Below are positions 23,115 through 33,958 of a stretch of 64,000 bases of DNA, piece after piece; positions within the stretch are counted from its first letter, which is position 1; the number at the start of each line of letters is the position of its first letter. The translations under genes and the position numbers were made by a program. The stretch covers positions 1,426,001-1,490,000 of the forward strand of contig OX422187.1 in assembly GCA_949130485.1 (NCBI GenBank), written 5' to 3'. The DNA comes from Agelas oroides (Eukaryota > Porifera > Demospongiae > Agelasida > Agelasidae). The notes beneath the pieces are model-generated. The model was not told the origin of the DNA, made no database searches, and saw only the letters and a program-made list of their open reading frames with translations.

Positions 23115-26100
23115 AAAGAGGAAGAGTCACCAGACTGTTGCCCTTCATCCTCACTTCAGTAAGAGCACTATAAACACATGTTTGGCAGGAACCGACCGGG
23201 TAAGTTAGACAGTGTGTCAACAAGTGATCTTCTGTCATCATGTGATCCACGGTGTCATTATGTAATCTAACATCTCACGTAATGTGATGTAAGTGCATGT
23301 GTCACGTGCCATGTGGTGTAGTGTGTCATTATGTAATCCAGTGTGTTATCACATAGTTGATACAAATTTCACAATCTGAGTAGAGTACTGGAACTTGGCC
23401 ACAGGCTGTTGTGTGCAGTTGCTAAGAAACACATGATCATCCTTATTACAGTCTTGTGCATGAAGTTGGACAATCTTGCGAATGTTTAACCTTCTTTTCA
23501 GGTACATAGCCCTGTTCCCAGGCTCTCACACCCTCATCTTTTTCCGCTTGCAGTATGAAAGCTTGGGGTATGAGAGACTGGGAATGAGGCTAGGGCCCAG
23601 TTCCATGCCTTCTTCATCCTGAACAATCTGATTGACGCGACAGTGTGCTGATAATTAGGCCCCATCTTTTTTTGAAAGTGTCCAGACCCAATTTTTTGAT
23701 GAGGGTGCAGGGCTTGTGTGAAATATTTGTTCTGGGGATGAGACTAGGTTTGCAAATGCTCTGCAAATGCTCTGACCTCCAGCCCTAGGAAGGAAGTGGC
23801 GTCAAGATCCATCAGACCCTTCTCCCCGTTTGTGTTTGCTCTTGTCTTTCCCCACACACACATGCACACATTCAGCTGGTGATGATTGAGGAGCGTCGCT
23901 GGCCGATGGGCAACAAGACCATGGAACTCCATGGTGGCTATGGCCCTATCCCCACCATTAAGTGGAAAGAAAACCTCATAGCGTGGGCCAATGACAAGGT
24001 GGGAGTTGGAGAGTTGATATTCTGGCAAAATGCCAAGTTAGACATGCAAGTGCCTTCCTCACTCTGCAGATGGTGATGGTGTACGACACAACCCTGAGAG
24101 AGAGAATAGCGTCCATCTCTTTTGAAGAGGAAAGGTGTGTTGAAGAGGAGTACCGGGAGGGAGGGGGGGAGGTGTGTGATGAGAGAGTATGGGTGTTCTA
24201 AATGCTGAACAGGAAGTAAGCCAAACCAACACGGTCTTTACGTTTATCAACAACTTTCAATTTCCTTCTTCGCAAGGTGCTTAAGTGTGCTATGTGTGTG
24301 TGTACACATGCACTAGTTTATGCTGGTCTTTTCTGTGTGTGTGCAGCCCCACATACTTGCCCTGCAGTCTGTACTGGCAGAACTACACTACCCTGTTGGT
24401 TGGGTGGGGACATTTTGTCAAGGTGAATCATTGTCTTCACACACACACCCTGACCACACCTAGGAACAAGGGTAATACAGTGGAACCTCTCTAATGTGGA
24501 CACCATAGGAACCATTACTGACTGTGTGTCCGGAGTATAGCTCTAGGATTCCATATGTCAGAGGCTTCCTGTATATTTCCAGTAGGCATGGCAATGTGTG
24601 CTTGCACTGGGACCGAGTAAAGTGTCTGCAATATAAGCCACTTTTCAGGGGTGTTTGTAGAGCGGGGTTCTGTTGTACCTGCAACAGCTAATTTGCAGTT
24701 CAGTGATTCACATATCTGCAGTACATGTATTCCATAACTACTATATTCAGTGCTGCCTAGTGTTAGCTAACTCAAGGCCTTTATGCACTGGACCACGATC
24801 GATGTTTGAACCCTACCTACCTCCATCCTAGATGGTAGCAGTGAAGGAGGGGGAGGGGTACGACTCTAGAGTCCTACTCTGCAGAGATGGATGCACCAAG
24901 AAGATACATGACCTCCAGCCTAGATGGTAGCAGTGAAGGAGGGGGAGGGGTACGACCCCCTAGAGTCCTACTCTGCAGAGATGGATGCACCAAGAAGATA
25001 CATGACCTCCAGCCTAGATGGTAGCAGTGAAGGAGGGGGAGGGGTACGACCCCCTAGAGTCCTACTCTGCAGAGATGGATGCACCAAGAAGATACATGAC
25101 CTCCATCCTAGATGGTAGCAGTGAAGGAGGGGAGGGGTACGACCCCCTAGAGTCCTACTCTGCAGAGATGGATGCACCAAGAAGATACATGACCTCCATC
25201 CTAGATGGTAGCAGTGAAGGAGGGGAGGGGTACGACCCCCTAGAGTCCTACTCTGCAGAGATGGATGCACCAAGAAGATACATGACCTCCATCCTAGATG
25301 GTAGCAGTGAAGGAGGGGAGGGGTACGACCCCCTAGAGTCCTACTCTGCAGAGATGGATGCACCAAGAAGATACATGACCTCCAGCTTAGATGGTAGCAG
25401 TGAAGGAGGGGAGGGGTACGACCCCCTAGAGTCCTACTCTGCAGAGATGGATGCACCAAGAAGATACATGACCTCCAGCCTAGATGGTAGCAGTGAAGGA
25501 GGGGAGGGGTACGACCCCCTAGAGTCCTACTCTGCAGAGATGGATGCACCAAGAAGATACATGACCTCCATCCTAGATGGTAGCAGTGAAGGAGGGGGAG
25601 GGGTACGACCCCCTAGAGTCCTACTCTGCAGAGATGGATGCACCAAGAAGATACATGACCTCCATCCTAGATGGTAGCAGTGAAGGAGGGGAGGGGTACG
25701 ACCCCCTAGAGTCCTATTCTGCAGAGATGGATGCACCAAGAAGATACATGACCTCCAGCTTAGATGGTAGCAGTGAAGGAGGGGAGGGGTACGACCCCCT
25801 AGAGTCCTACTCTGCAGAGATGGATGCACCAAGAAGATACATGACCTCCAGCCTAGATGGTAGCAGTGAAGGAGGGGGAGGGGTACGACCCCCTAGAGTC
25901 CTACTCTGCAGAGATGGATGCACCAAGAAGATACATGACCTCCATCCTAGATGGTAGCAGTGAAGGAGGGGGAGGGGTACGACCCCCTAGAGTACTACTC
26001 TGCAGAGATGGATGTACCAAGGAGATACATGGCCATTGGTGAGCCAGGGGGGTGGCTACATTGCTTGATGTTGCTTGCAGAGAGCAGTGAGGTGTGCTGC

Positions 26101-28633
26101 GTAGTTTTGGTGCTCAAGACACGAGATACAAGAGAGCTCTTCTCTTTGGTTCAGTTTCTCAGAATGCGTTTCCTGAATTTCTGGTGTGTGGGGTAGTACC
26201 AATTTTTGATGATCAAAAAGACTGGAAACTGGTAAATATCTATACACTAAGCTTCCATCTGCTGAAACGCACGTGTACAATGTACGAGCTGTTGTGTTAC
26301 TTTTGTAGGTTGTGCTGTGCTATGACGCTAAAATTGATCAAAACGAAGCAATTGTAAGTTGTAACAAGAGCGCATGATGATGTCGTTTTTTATTCCCTCC
26401 GCAATAAAATGACGTCATCGTGCGCTCTTGGTTGTAGTGATCATGTACATGTATGTTACATCATTGTTTGTTGTTACAGCCTAATAATGGCTCTTTGATG
26501 TTCTTTGACGCTGTCGTCCATTTCTTGCCCCAGCGACGGAACAGAGTCCCACCTCCTCACATGATAGTAGTACCCCCTGGACACTCGCTACCTACCCAAC
26601 GACCAGATCTTTGAGGTTCCAGAACCCACTGCTTGTGACAAGCTCTGTTGCCTAGAGGACACATGCTCTACCGCTCTGATGAGTACCACCTTGGTGTGTT
26701 CATCCTGGGGTTTAAATTCTGCATATTCATATTGGTGTAAAATGAAAGTAGTGATAGGTATGCCTTTGATGTGGCTCAGCATTAGGACATGTTGTGCTGG
26801 TACATCAGCTCTGTATCATTAAACGAGGGTGGTTAGGAAGATGCTTCTTCAATGTGGCGTGAGCCTGAGTGAGCACTGTCTATACATCTTTTGTGAGAGA
26901 GTAGTGTTAGGTAATGTACTTAGCCTTCTCTGATGAAGAAGCATACCTACACATGCATGACATCCCAAGGTAGCCTCGTTCCCAGGCCTTCCCACCATCC
27001 AGTTTTTGATCGCTTGCAGTATGCAAAAACGGAGGGGGAAGGCCTGGTCCATTTTATCATGTGAATGACGACCTAGGTAAGACAGAGAGGGGGAGGGGTC
27101 CCTGATCGAAAAACGAGCTTGAGGCCATATCTTGTAGTTTCTGCCCCAAGCGCTGGAGTTTCAAACATTCACGAAGCGAAAACATACTGCTCCTGTTTCA
27201 AAATGAAGAACGCATGTACGAAATGCGTTCTTTTGATCAGGGACCCCTCCCCCCTTCAGTCTACCTAGGTAGACAAAACGTCATTCACGTGATAAAATGG
27301 ACCAGGCCTTTCCCCTCGGTTTTTGCATACTGCAAGCGATCAAAAACTGGATGGTGGGAAGGCCTGGGAACGAGGCTAATCCCAAGGTACATCAAAAGAC
27401 TAACTCTGGTTCACTGTATTGATGTTTGTGTGAGTGCTGTTATGGTGGTGTTCCTCTGCAGAGTGTGTCCTTGGGGAGGATAGGTTCTCTATCGTCAGCC
27501 CCATTGATATCCTCCTGGCTGAGGTAGGTTGTACAGACTTAGTTACGGTTTTGCATGTACTGGACTGCAAGGTTATGTAGTAGCATAAAAATGTATATTG
27601 TCGTGTGTGAAGGTAATAAGTTTTATGTACATGTACCGGTACCATAAATGTGTGTGTGAGATGCTCATTATATTCATAGCACTGTCACTCTTTCCGACAA
27701 CATCCTGCATTGAATTGTTCTTTCCCATTTCTTGGACTAAAGATGTACTTTGAATCTTTCTACCTTTGCAGAAGCGAGATGCCAACGACTACATTGATTG
27801 GCTGTTGAGACAAGGCAAATTTGAGGCGTGGAACATCGGTAGATGCATATTCTGAACACCTGATATTTTCTTGGTCTGTGGACATCTAATAACAGAACTG
27901 TCACTTTACTTTTAGGAAGCTATGAAATTTGTAGAAAACCCACAAGTGGCCAAAGTACTACACCCAGGAAAGTTACTGGTTGGATATGATCTGCTACATG
28001 AACTGAGTGTTTTGTGTTAAATGGTTTATGTCATGTTTTTTCGTGACGTTTCATGTGCACTCTTGCAGTAGCTTTGTTCCCAGGCTCTTCCCACACGTGA
28101 ATGAGTCAGAGCAGGGCGGGGCCTGTGGGCGAGGCTGCTCTTGCAACATTTTTTAATGCATACAATTACGCATGTCTGTTGAAGATTTCCAGAGTGTATT
28201 TCTGCCTGGCTCTCGGCAATGTTATCTTGTTGTGCAGGTCATAGGAATCAAGTATGTCCACCACCTGATTAAAACCGCCAACTTTACAGAAGCTGCAAAG
28301 TGAGATGTTACAATGTGTGCATTCTCATTCAATAATAAGCTAGAAGCACAGATTTCAGATTTGTATCCCAAAGGCCTTCAATTTTTTTTTTCACAGTTAT
28401 TTCATTTTTGCTTCTTGTTCATCTTAAATCAACTGGTACATACTCATACGAGAAATTGCTGCAAACCCAATGTGGCCCAGTGTATTTTAGCACATGTCAT
28501 CTGACTACGTCAACACCTGTGTGTGAGATAGAATGTGTCATCTTGCAGAAAGTGCCACGAGATGCTCGGTCCCAAGGACAAGAATCATTGGGAGGATGTC
28601 GTTATCAGCTTCATGTATAAAAATCAGCTGCCC
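23115..28633 (+). CDS. VPS41: VPS41 (HOPS complex subunit), N-terminal half only
   Basis: Thirteen AG/GT-bounded exons in consistent phase: 23115-23199, 23876-23998, 24070-24134, 24347-24422, 26008-26038, 26155-26231, 26309-26353, 26480-26693, 27462-27523, 27772-27838, 27920-27978, 28238-28299, 28549-28633. Diagnostic matches to VPS41 in order: VALHPHF; KWKENLIAWAND; YLPCSLYWQNYTTLLVGWG; MDVPRRYM; VSQNAFPEFLVCGVVP; RGHMLYRSDEYHL; FSIVSPIDILLAE; DYIDWLLRQGKFE; and KYVHHLIKTANF with KKCHEMLG. These cover the WD40-like beta-propeller and the start of the helical repeats. VPS41 tethers late endosomes to vacuoles/lysosomes within HOPS. The exon 26480-26693 keeps phase at both ends but has two stops in the joining frame (about 26612 and 26636), suggesting compensating indels. 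First exons and the C-terminal half with the RING are not found; downstream lies SMARCC sequence. Confidence 0.85.
23505..23592. mobile_element. TAGCCTCGTTCCC-type fold-back
   Basis: TAGCCCTGTTCCCAGGCTCTC and GAGAGACTGGGAATGAGGCTAG are imperfect inverted arms. It lies in a VPS41 intron. Confidence 0.65.
24477..24678. mobile_element. short MITE with TACAGTGGAACC terminus
   Basis: Begins TACAGTGGAACCTCTCT and ends with a region whose reverse complement begins TACAACAGAACCCCGCTCT. CAGTGGAACCTC-type ends are frequent in Tc1/pogo-related MITEs (family knowledge). Located in a VPS41 intron. Confidence 0.5.
24822..26038 (+). repeat. 93/94-bp minisatellite made from a VPS41 exon and its splice acceptor
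   Basis: Thirteen units (GATGGTAGCAG starts near 24831, 24924, 25017, 25111 and so on to about 25949). Each unit contains CTACTCTGCAGAG followed by ATGGATGCACCAAGAAGATA. The last unit continues ATGGCCATTG into GTGAGC and acts as the real VPS41 exon (26008-26038, MDVPRRYMAI). The upstream twelve lack the donor. Units of 93 bp keep frame (31 residues including EGYDPLESYSAEMDAPRRYM), while 94-bp units shift it. Confidence 0.9.
26363..26431. mobile_element. short fold-back in a VPS41 intron
   Basis: CAAGAGCGCATGATGATGTCG pairs with TGACGTCATCGTGCGCTCTTG around a short A/T-rich centre. Confidence 0.75.
26971..27380. mobile_element. 410-bp fold-back element with about 115-120-bp inverted arms
   Basis: The left end GTAGCCTCGTTCCCAGGCC and right end GGCCTGGGAACGAGGCTA are perfect inverses. 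The arms remain complementary through CACCATCCAGTTTTTGATCG, the GGCCTGGTCCATTTTATCA block and GGTCCCTGATC, to about 27100 and 27240. The centre is about 140 bp. It is a long member of the TAGCCTCGTTCCCAGGC family, in a VPS41 intron. No coding capacity. Confidence 0.85.
28068..28137. mobile_element. degenerate TAGCCTCGTTCCC-type fold-back
   Basis: GTAGCTTTGTTCCCAGGCTC and GGGCGAGGCTGC are weak inverted arms, in a VPS41 intron. Confidence 0.45.
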
Positions 28634-28715
28634 GTAAGTATGTAATAGAGTACAGTATGTATTGATCGCCATGGCCACCTACTGAACATACATGAAATAA
28701 TGAGGGCTCTGTCTA

Positions 28716-28780
28716 TCCTCATTCCCAGACTCATTCCCAGACTCTCATGCTCCTCTGAGAGTCTGGGAATGAGCAGCTAA
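28716..28780. mobile_element. short fold-back, GAGTCTGGGAATGAG arms
   Basis: CTCATTCCCAGACTCTCATG opposes GAGAGTCTGGGAATGAG; the left arm is duplicated. It lies just downstream of the last VPS41 exon. Confidence 0.7.
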
Positions 28781-28906
28781 TAGCTGGTAAAGTATTGTTG
28801 TTGGTCGACAGGTTATCAGAGTTGGCTAGTGTGTATGAATGCCAAGTAGTGAAAGTGAGGTGAGTAATCCTAGTGGTACTGCACTTATTTAAGATGCTTT
28901 TTGGAG

Positions 28907-28966
28907 CCTCATTCCCAAACCTTTCCCTCCTAGCTTATTGTGGGGAGAGCCTGGGAATGAGACTAG
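28907..28966. mobile_element. TAGCCTCATTCCC-type fold-back
   Basis: GAGCCTCATTCCCAAACC pairs with GAGCCTGGGAATGAGACTAG, between VPS41 and SMARCC sequence. Confidence 0.6.
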
Positions 28967-29509
28967 CTTTTTATTGCTAGCTACTTATGTCTGACAGCCC
29001 CTATCTCCTCTCTATATAGTCTACCCCACTCATAGAATTCAATGCATAGTTCATGTGTAACAGTGAATGTACGCTTCAGTACTGATATGTTAGCAAAGTA
29101 CTGAACACTAACATGGCCAGCCCCTCTGTGTGAGCACTGAACCAAATGCCCATCAGTGCACAGAGTAACATGTACGGTTAAAATGTCGGACTTGCTCTTC
29201 CACAGCGAACTGTAAAGCTATTCATTGACTGCAGAGCAGACATACTGGTAAGCTGTGTTCCCAGAGGCAAGAGCATATAAAAATGGGCGGGGTAGGAAGA
29301 ATGTGTAACATCTGAACTTTTGAATGTACAGTAACATCCACTGTGGATGTTCCCGGATCTTAGTCGCAAGAGTGCATGGAGTCTGCCTGATCGCATTTCT
29401 TTCCCATTTGGCCAAGAGTAAGGTTTGTAAATCACCGCCCCACACATGGGCTGTGTAAAGTCCCAGTAAACTGCCCCACACACATTACATGTAACTTGTT
29501 TCTTGCTAG

Positions 29510-30348
29510 CATCTTGCGAATGTGGAGGAACGCAAGATCAAGTCACTTGTAGCGCTGCTGGTGGAGACACAGATGAAGCAGTTGGAGATAAAACTAAGAC
29601 ATTTTGAGGAACTAGAGGCAATCATGGACAGAGAGAGGGAATCTGTGAGTGGAGGGAGGGAGGAGAGGAGCAATTGTAGGAGGGGAAGTTGCATGTTATC
29701 ACTGACTGCAAATGTGCTAGGGTGTGTGTTAATTATAATGCCTTTCTCTTCCTCTCTCTTCTCCTCTCCCTCCCCTCCCTCCTCCTCCTCCTCCTCCGCC
29801 TCCTCCTCCTCCCCCTCTTTAAGCTGGAGCTCCAGCGTCAGCAGCTACTGGCTGACAGGCAGCAGTTTCAACGAGACCAGCTGAAAGCAGCTGAGATGAG
29901 ATCCCTTCAGTCCCCTACCCTGCAGCCCCAGACTCCCCTCCAGCTCCCTCCAGTTCGCCCCCCTCACCGCTCCCCTCCCCATGGTAGCAAGACGGCTGTA
30001 CCAGTGCCAACACAGACGGAGACTAAACCAGAAGGCAAGGATAGCAGAGGTGGGGGGGGTGAGAGCAAGCCGGCTGAGACAGGTGAAGTGAAGTCAGAGG
30101 CAGGTGTAAAACCAGCGGAGAAGGAGGGGGAAAAGAAGGAAGGTTCGCCTGCAATAGTTCAGTCTGACCTGGCCACCAAAGAAAAGCCTGAGGTAGACCC
30201 TGCTCCAGTAGCCAAGCATGTGACCCCAGTGATAAGAAATTCCAAACTGCCATTACCAATCTTGGATCTACTCGCAGCCGAATGGTGTGCCTGGAGCTGG
30301 CCATTGGTTACACTGGTTCGCTGGTTTCAAACCGAGCAGATCAGTTAG
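29510..30348 (+). CDS. SMARCC (SWI/SNF core subunit BAF155/BAF170) C-terminal tail, partial
   Basis: Two exons. 29510-29644 reads [19 protein letters not shown], then [20 protein letters not shown] and DRERES, ending at GTGAGT. The second exon begins at 29824 after TTTAAG with [20 protein letters not shown] and AAEMRS, then a Pro/Gln-rich and Lys/Glu-rich low-complexity tail open to 30348. This is the C-terminal coiled coil and Pro/Gln-rich tail of SMARCC1/2, which scaffolds SWI/SNF chromatin remodellers in the nucleus. The SWIRM and SANT domains are absent: directly upstream is the last VPS41 exon (28633), also phase 0. The true stop may differ, since a second open frame starts near 30245. 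Confidence 0.8.
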
Positions 30349-30447
30349 TGTCCAATCAGTGTCAAGTGGAGTTGCGTCTTGCCTTGTTACAACGGAAGCT
30401 TCGTGAGCGCCAGTTGAGTGTTGTACATAACCAAAGAAGCAGCTAGA
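30247..30447 (+). CDS. unassigned coding-like stretch
   Basis: A frame different from the SMARCC tail reads [35 protein letters not shown] and VELRLALLQRKLRERQLSVV before a stop. A plausible acceptor (CCCCAG) precedes it at 30230. The last block is a basic helix faintly reminiscent of the KANSL1 'RRLQVVQAKQVERH' segment; I do not rely on that. It may form one gene with the exon at 30514-30832. Confidence 0.3.
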
Positions 30448-30530
30448 ATGTGACCCTACACAATATAGTCCGTTGCCAAGGAGATGAAAGTCTAGTGGAA
30501 GTCATTCACTCACATCTGTGTGTACCACAG

Positions 30531-30832
30531 AGAGTCTTGTGGATGTAGAAATGATTGATTGTGACCTGCCTATCCAAGTTGATGGAGCATTAGACAATGC
30601 ATTTCTTCATTCAAGAGTGGATTGTCAGAGACATGCTTCGCTAGCGACCACTTCCAGTGAAGGGACCCGCACAGCAGATGACAGTGGGTGTGATCTCGAG
30701 TTTGAGGGGATTGCCCCTGCTGTGACGAGGCTTCAGCAGCGACTGGAGGAGGTAGAGGGTTTGGTGGATGGGGACATGACAAAGGATTCATCTGACAAAG
30801 AGGAGTGGGAGGAGGAGAGAGTGCATGTGTTA
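30531..30832 (+). CDS. unassigned acidic exon
   Basis: Bounded by ACCACAG on the left (30524-30530) and by AAG/GTGGGTT on the right. It reads LVDVEMIDCDLPIQVD, ASLATTSSEGTRTADDSG, VTRLQQRLEEVEGLVDGD and SSDKEEWEEERVHVLR. The composition is acidic and Ser-rich with a short coiled coil, which suggests a nuclear regulatory protein. No family is recognised with confidence. Confidence 0.3.
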
Positions 30833-30948
30833 AGGTGGGTTGGAAAATGCTTATGTGTTGGGAATTGAGTTTCTAACTAATTCTGTGTAAAATCAGATAT
30901 AACCATTACCTAGGCAACACAGTTTATCTATCTCTCACTGGGAAGGCA

Positions 30949-31068
30949 CAAATGTGCTCCATACCTCCTTCTTTGCACCCATGATCTTGGCAATCTTCTC
31001 CGTGCTCCACCAGTACCCTCCTTCCCCCTCTCTCCCCTGCCTCCCTACACTCCCTGATCTTGGCAATT
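30949..31068. repeat. duplicate of the 3' part of the last dynein exon
   Basis: GTGCTCCATACCTCCTTCTT and the following 80-100 bp repeat the sequence at 31622-31730, which is coding (minus strand) in the dynein exon 31634-31993. The two copies bracket the minisatellite below. Confidence 0.75.
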
Positions 31069-31545
31069 GCCCAGTGTATGGTCATGGCTCAGAGGGATTG
31101 TGAGGGCTGTGGGTTGCCTAGTGTATGGTCATGGCTCAGAGGGATTGTGAGGGCTGTGGGTTGCCTAGTGTATGGTCATGCTGTCAGAGGGATTGTGAGG
31201 GCTGTGGGTTGCCTAGTGTATGGTCATGGCTCAGAGGGATTGTGAGGGCTGTGGGTTGCCTAGTGTATGGTCATGCTGTCAGAGGGATTGTGAGGGCTGT
31301 GGGTTGCCTAGTGTATGGTCATGGCTCAGAGGGATTGTGAAGGCTGTGGGTTGCCTAGTGTATGGTCCTGGCTCAGCTGTCAGAGGGATTGTGAGGGCTG
31401 GGGGTTGCCTAGAGTATGGTCATGCTGTCAGAGGGACTGTGAGGGCTGTGGGTTGCCTAGTGTATGGTCATGGCTCAGCTGTCAGAGGGATTGTGAGGGC
31501 TGGGGGTTGCCTAGTGTATGGTCATGCTGTCAGAGCACTGGCAAC
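31060..31545. repeat. about 47-bp minisatellite, roughly ten copies
   Basis: Unit: TTGCCTAGTGTATGGTCATG plus GCTCAGAGGGATTGTGAGGG and CTGTGGG, with variants carrying CTGTCAGAG in place of GCTCAGAG. It produces open frames of up to 170 codons that are repeat translations. Confidence 0.9.
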
Positions 31546-31582
31546 TCAGGCCAAGGACCTTGGGTTTGATTTCTGCTGGCAT
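31522..31582 (+). mobile_element. possible tRNA-derived SINE head
   Basis: TGGTCATGCTGTCAGAGCAC, AAGGACCTTGGG and GGGTTTGATTTCTGC follow each other as A-box-like, variable and B-box-like segments. The minisatellite repeats the first part of this sequence. Confidence 0.35.
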
Positions 31583-32629
31583 TTTCAATGTCCTCCATTT
31601 TCACCTCATACTATCAATGCATGTGCTCCATACCTCCTTCTTTGCACCCATGATCTTGGCAATCTTCTCTGTGCTCCACCAGTACCCTCCTTCCTCCCCT
31701 CTCTCCTGCCTCCCTACACACTCAAACAGCTCCCTCTCTAGCTTGGTGACCTCTGACCTGCACTTGGCCACACCCCCAACTGCCTTCCTAAGCTCCACCC
31801 ACCCCTGTTCATGAAATACGTGGAATGCAGTATCTAGCAGCACTTCCTGACTGAGGGGGAGGGAGCTCGCACAGTTGATGACAGTTGTAGTGGTGGAAAG
31901 GGATGGTGAGATTGTGTTGGGAGGGTCCGTGGTGGTGAGGCAGAGGTGGAAGGAGGGGGCGACATGCAGTTGGCGACCAGAGAACTTGATGACCTTTGAC
32001 CCTGTAAAATGGGTTGTTCAAAGCAGTGATGTCAATATTCTCACAGTATACCACTGTACTGCAAATCTTAGTTATAGAACCACATTACATCACTTTCTCA
32101 TTGGACGAACAGCACAGTATGATGAGTACTCCTATTATGTAAATAATAGTTTGCACAAAACTTGCATGTTGTACCAGAATAGTTTACACAAAATTGAGTG
32201 ATAGTTTACTGTCTCAATGTGGTACAAATTGGATATACTACCATACCTGTATAAACAGGATATACTCCGCTAGATTGTTTACCCTCAGCTGCCCCGTCTA
32301 GCAGAGTATATCTGTGTGTGTTTATACTCCTCATACAGGCGGTATATCCAATACATAGACCCAGCTGCCAATCTCCTACATACTCATACTCTAGCTCACC
32401 ACAGTATATCTCAGCTGCCGACCTGTGCCAACGTCCCATGTGTGTGCCAGCTCTATCAGAGGCTATAGTGTGGGGTCAGGGTGACGGGCGGGTGTGTTCA
32501 CCATCAGAACTGGCTGCCCAGCTAGCAGGGCCTGCTCCACTGCAAGATAGAACTTTGAAGACCTACAACAAAGAAACAGTTCAAGGGTCAAAGTACAAAT
32601 GCCGCTCCATCTACCTATGTATGTATGTA

Positions 32630-32940
32630 TGTATGTGTGTGTGTTGGATAGAAATCAAATATTTTGTTGTGTTCGCGGTTGAAAATATTCGCGGATGCAC
32701 CATTGCAATGTATTAGCAAACAATTTGTGGATTAAATTTTAGTGGACGCTGGCCATGTGGCTGGTGCACACGCACACACACAGTGTAGAGAGTTCCTAGC
32801 GTTTAGTCTTCTACGAGGTATCGTTTTGCAAATAAGCTTTTCGCAGTATGAGTCCAACTGCGAATATAGCAAACATTTCTTGTCCACTAAAATTTCTCGT
32901 CCTACGGAATTTCAATTATATCACTGAAGCACTGCATTGC
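32630..32940. other. dynein intron, no feature
   Basis: Short (TATG/TGTG) runs near 32615-32645; otherwise nothing seen. Confidence 0.4.
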
Positions 32941-32971
32941 TGACTTCAGTTATGGGCGGGGCTCGTGCAAT

Positions 32972-33125
32972 TAATCTATCTATCTATCTATCTATCTATC
33001 TATTTATCTGTCTGTCTATCTATCTATTTATCTGTCTGTCTATCTATTTATCTATCTATCTATTTATCTGTCTGTCTATCTATCTATCTGTCTGTTTATC
33101 TATCTATCTATCTATCATTCTATGT
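32972..33125. repeat. (TATC)n/(TGTC)n microsatellite
   Basis: About 150 bp of TCTATCTA with TTTATCTGTCTG interruptions, in a dynein intron. Confidence 0.95.
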
Positions 33126-33303
33126 CTGTCTAACTCCTCTGCCCATACCTGTCAGTGGCGTCCACACACACCAGTTCTTCTCCCCTACACTGCAAATTGG
33201 GGAGGGAGGAGGCATTTTATTTTTATTTGTGTCACCTTGCGTGGGCGGATCAAAGAAGCTGCACGCACTTTAAGGAAGCAAGATCCCGCCTTGCCGTGAG
33301 AAC

Positions 33304-33390
33304 CGTGTTTTAACCAGGTGTGAAGGTGCTTTAACCAGGTGTGAGCGTGCTTTAACTAGGTGTGAGCGTGCTTTAACTGGGTGTGAAAAG
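33304..33390. repeat. 23-bp tandem repeat, about four copies
   Basis: GTGCTTTAACTAGGTGTGAGC repeated with single-base variation. Confidence 0.85.
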
Positions 33391-33958
33391 TACAATTAAC
33401 CCAGCATTGCTTGTACATGGACAGTACAGTATATATGAAACATAGCTATATGACACGGAATGCATGCACGAAGCAGCAAGACAAAAAGAAAAAAGCAGCT
33501 TGCGTACTCCTAGAACAGCGCTCAATCGAGGCATATTCAAATTTGTTCGTAGCGCTACACAGCGGACTTTCGAACACTTTTTCGTTTCAACTACTCTTTT
33601 CTAAGCCTCGCAGAGAGAGCAGCAACGCTTTAAATACGCTAGAACTGCACACATTATTACGCCCGACCTAGCTACTGCGGTGAGCTGCGTAAAAAAAGTG
33701 ATTTTACCTTGTTTGGGCCATAAAACTTACAGTTCTTTATTCCTGCTCGCGTTCTTCGATTTACGATGGCAGAATTTGTCATCGCTGAAAGCTGAACGGC
33801 CTAGCAGTGAGTAAATAACGCTACAGATTCAGCCATGGCAGCAACGCTCGATTTGAATTGAGAAGCCAGCTAAACACATTTGCATGACGTCACGCTTGGC
33901 AACAACCGTGTTTGACGTCATTTGCTTAGCAACCGGTGACACAAAGTAATACTTATAC

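Noticed and set aside
25018..25677. 219-codon frame through the 93-bp minisatellite
   Set aside because: A repeat translation; both strands are open because the unit length is divisible by three.
32318..32716. Plus-strand 132-codon frame near 32.4 kb
   Set aside because: It is antisense to the dynein AAA5 exon 32400-32539, which has the family match and splice sites.
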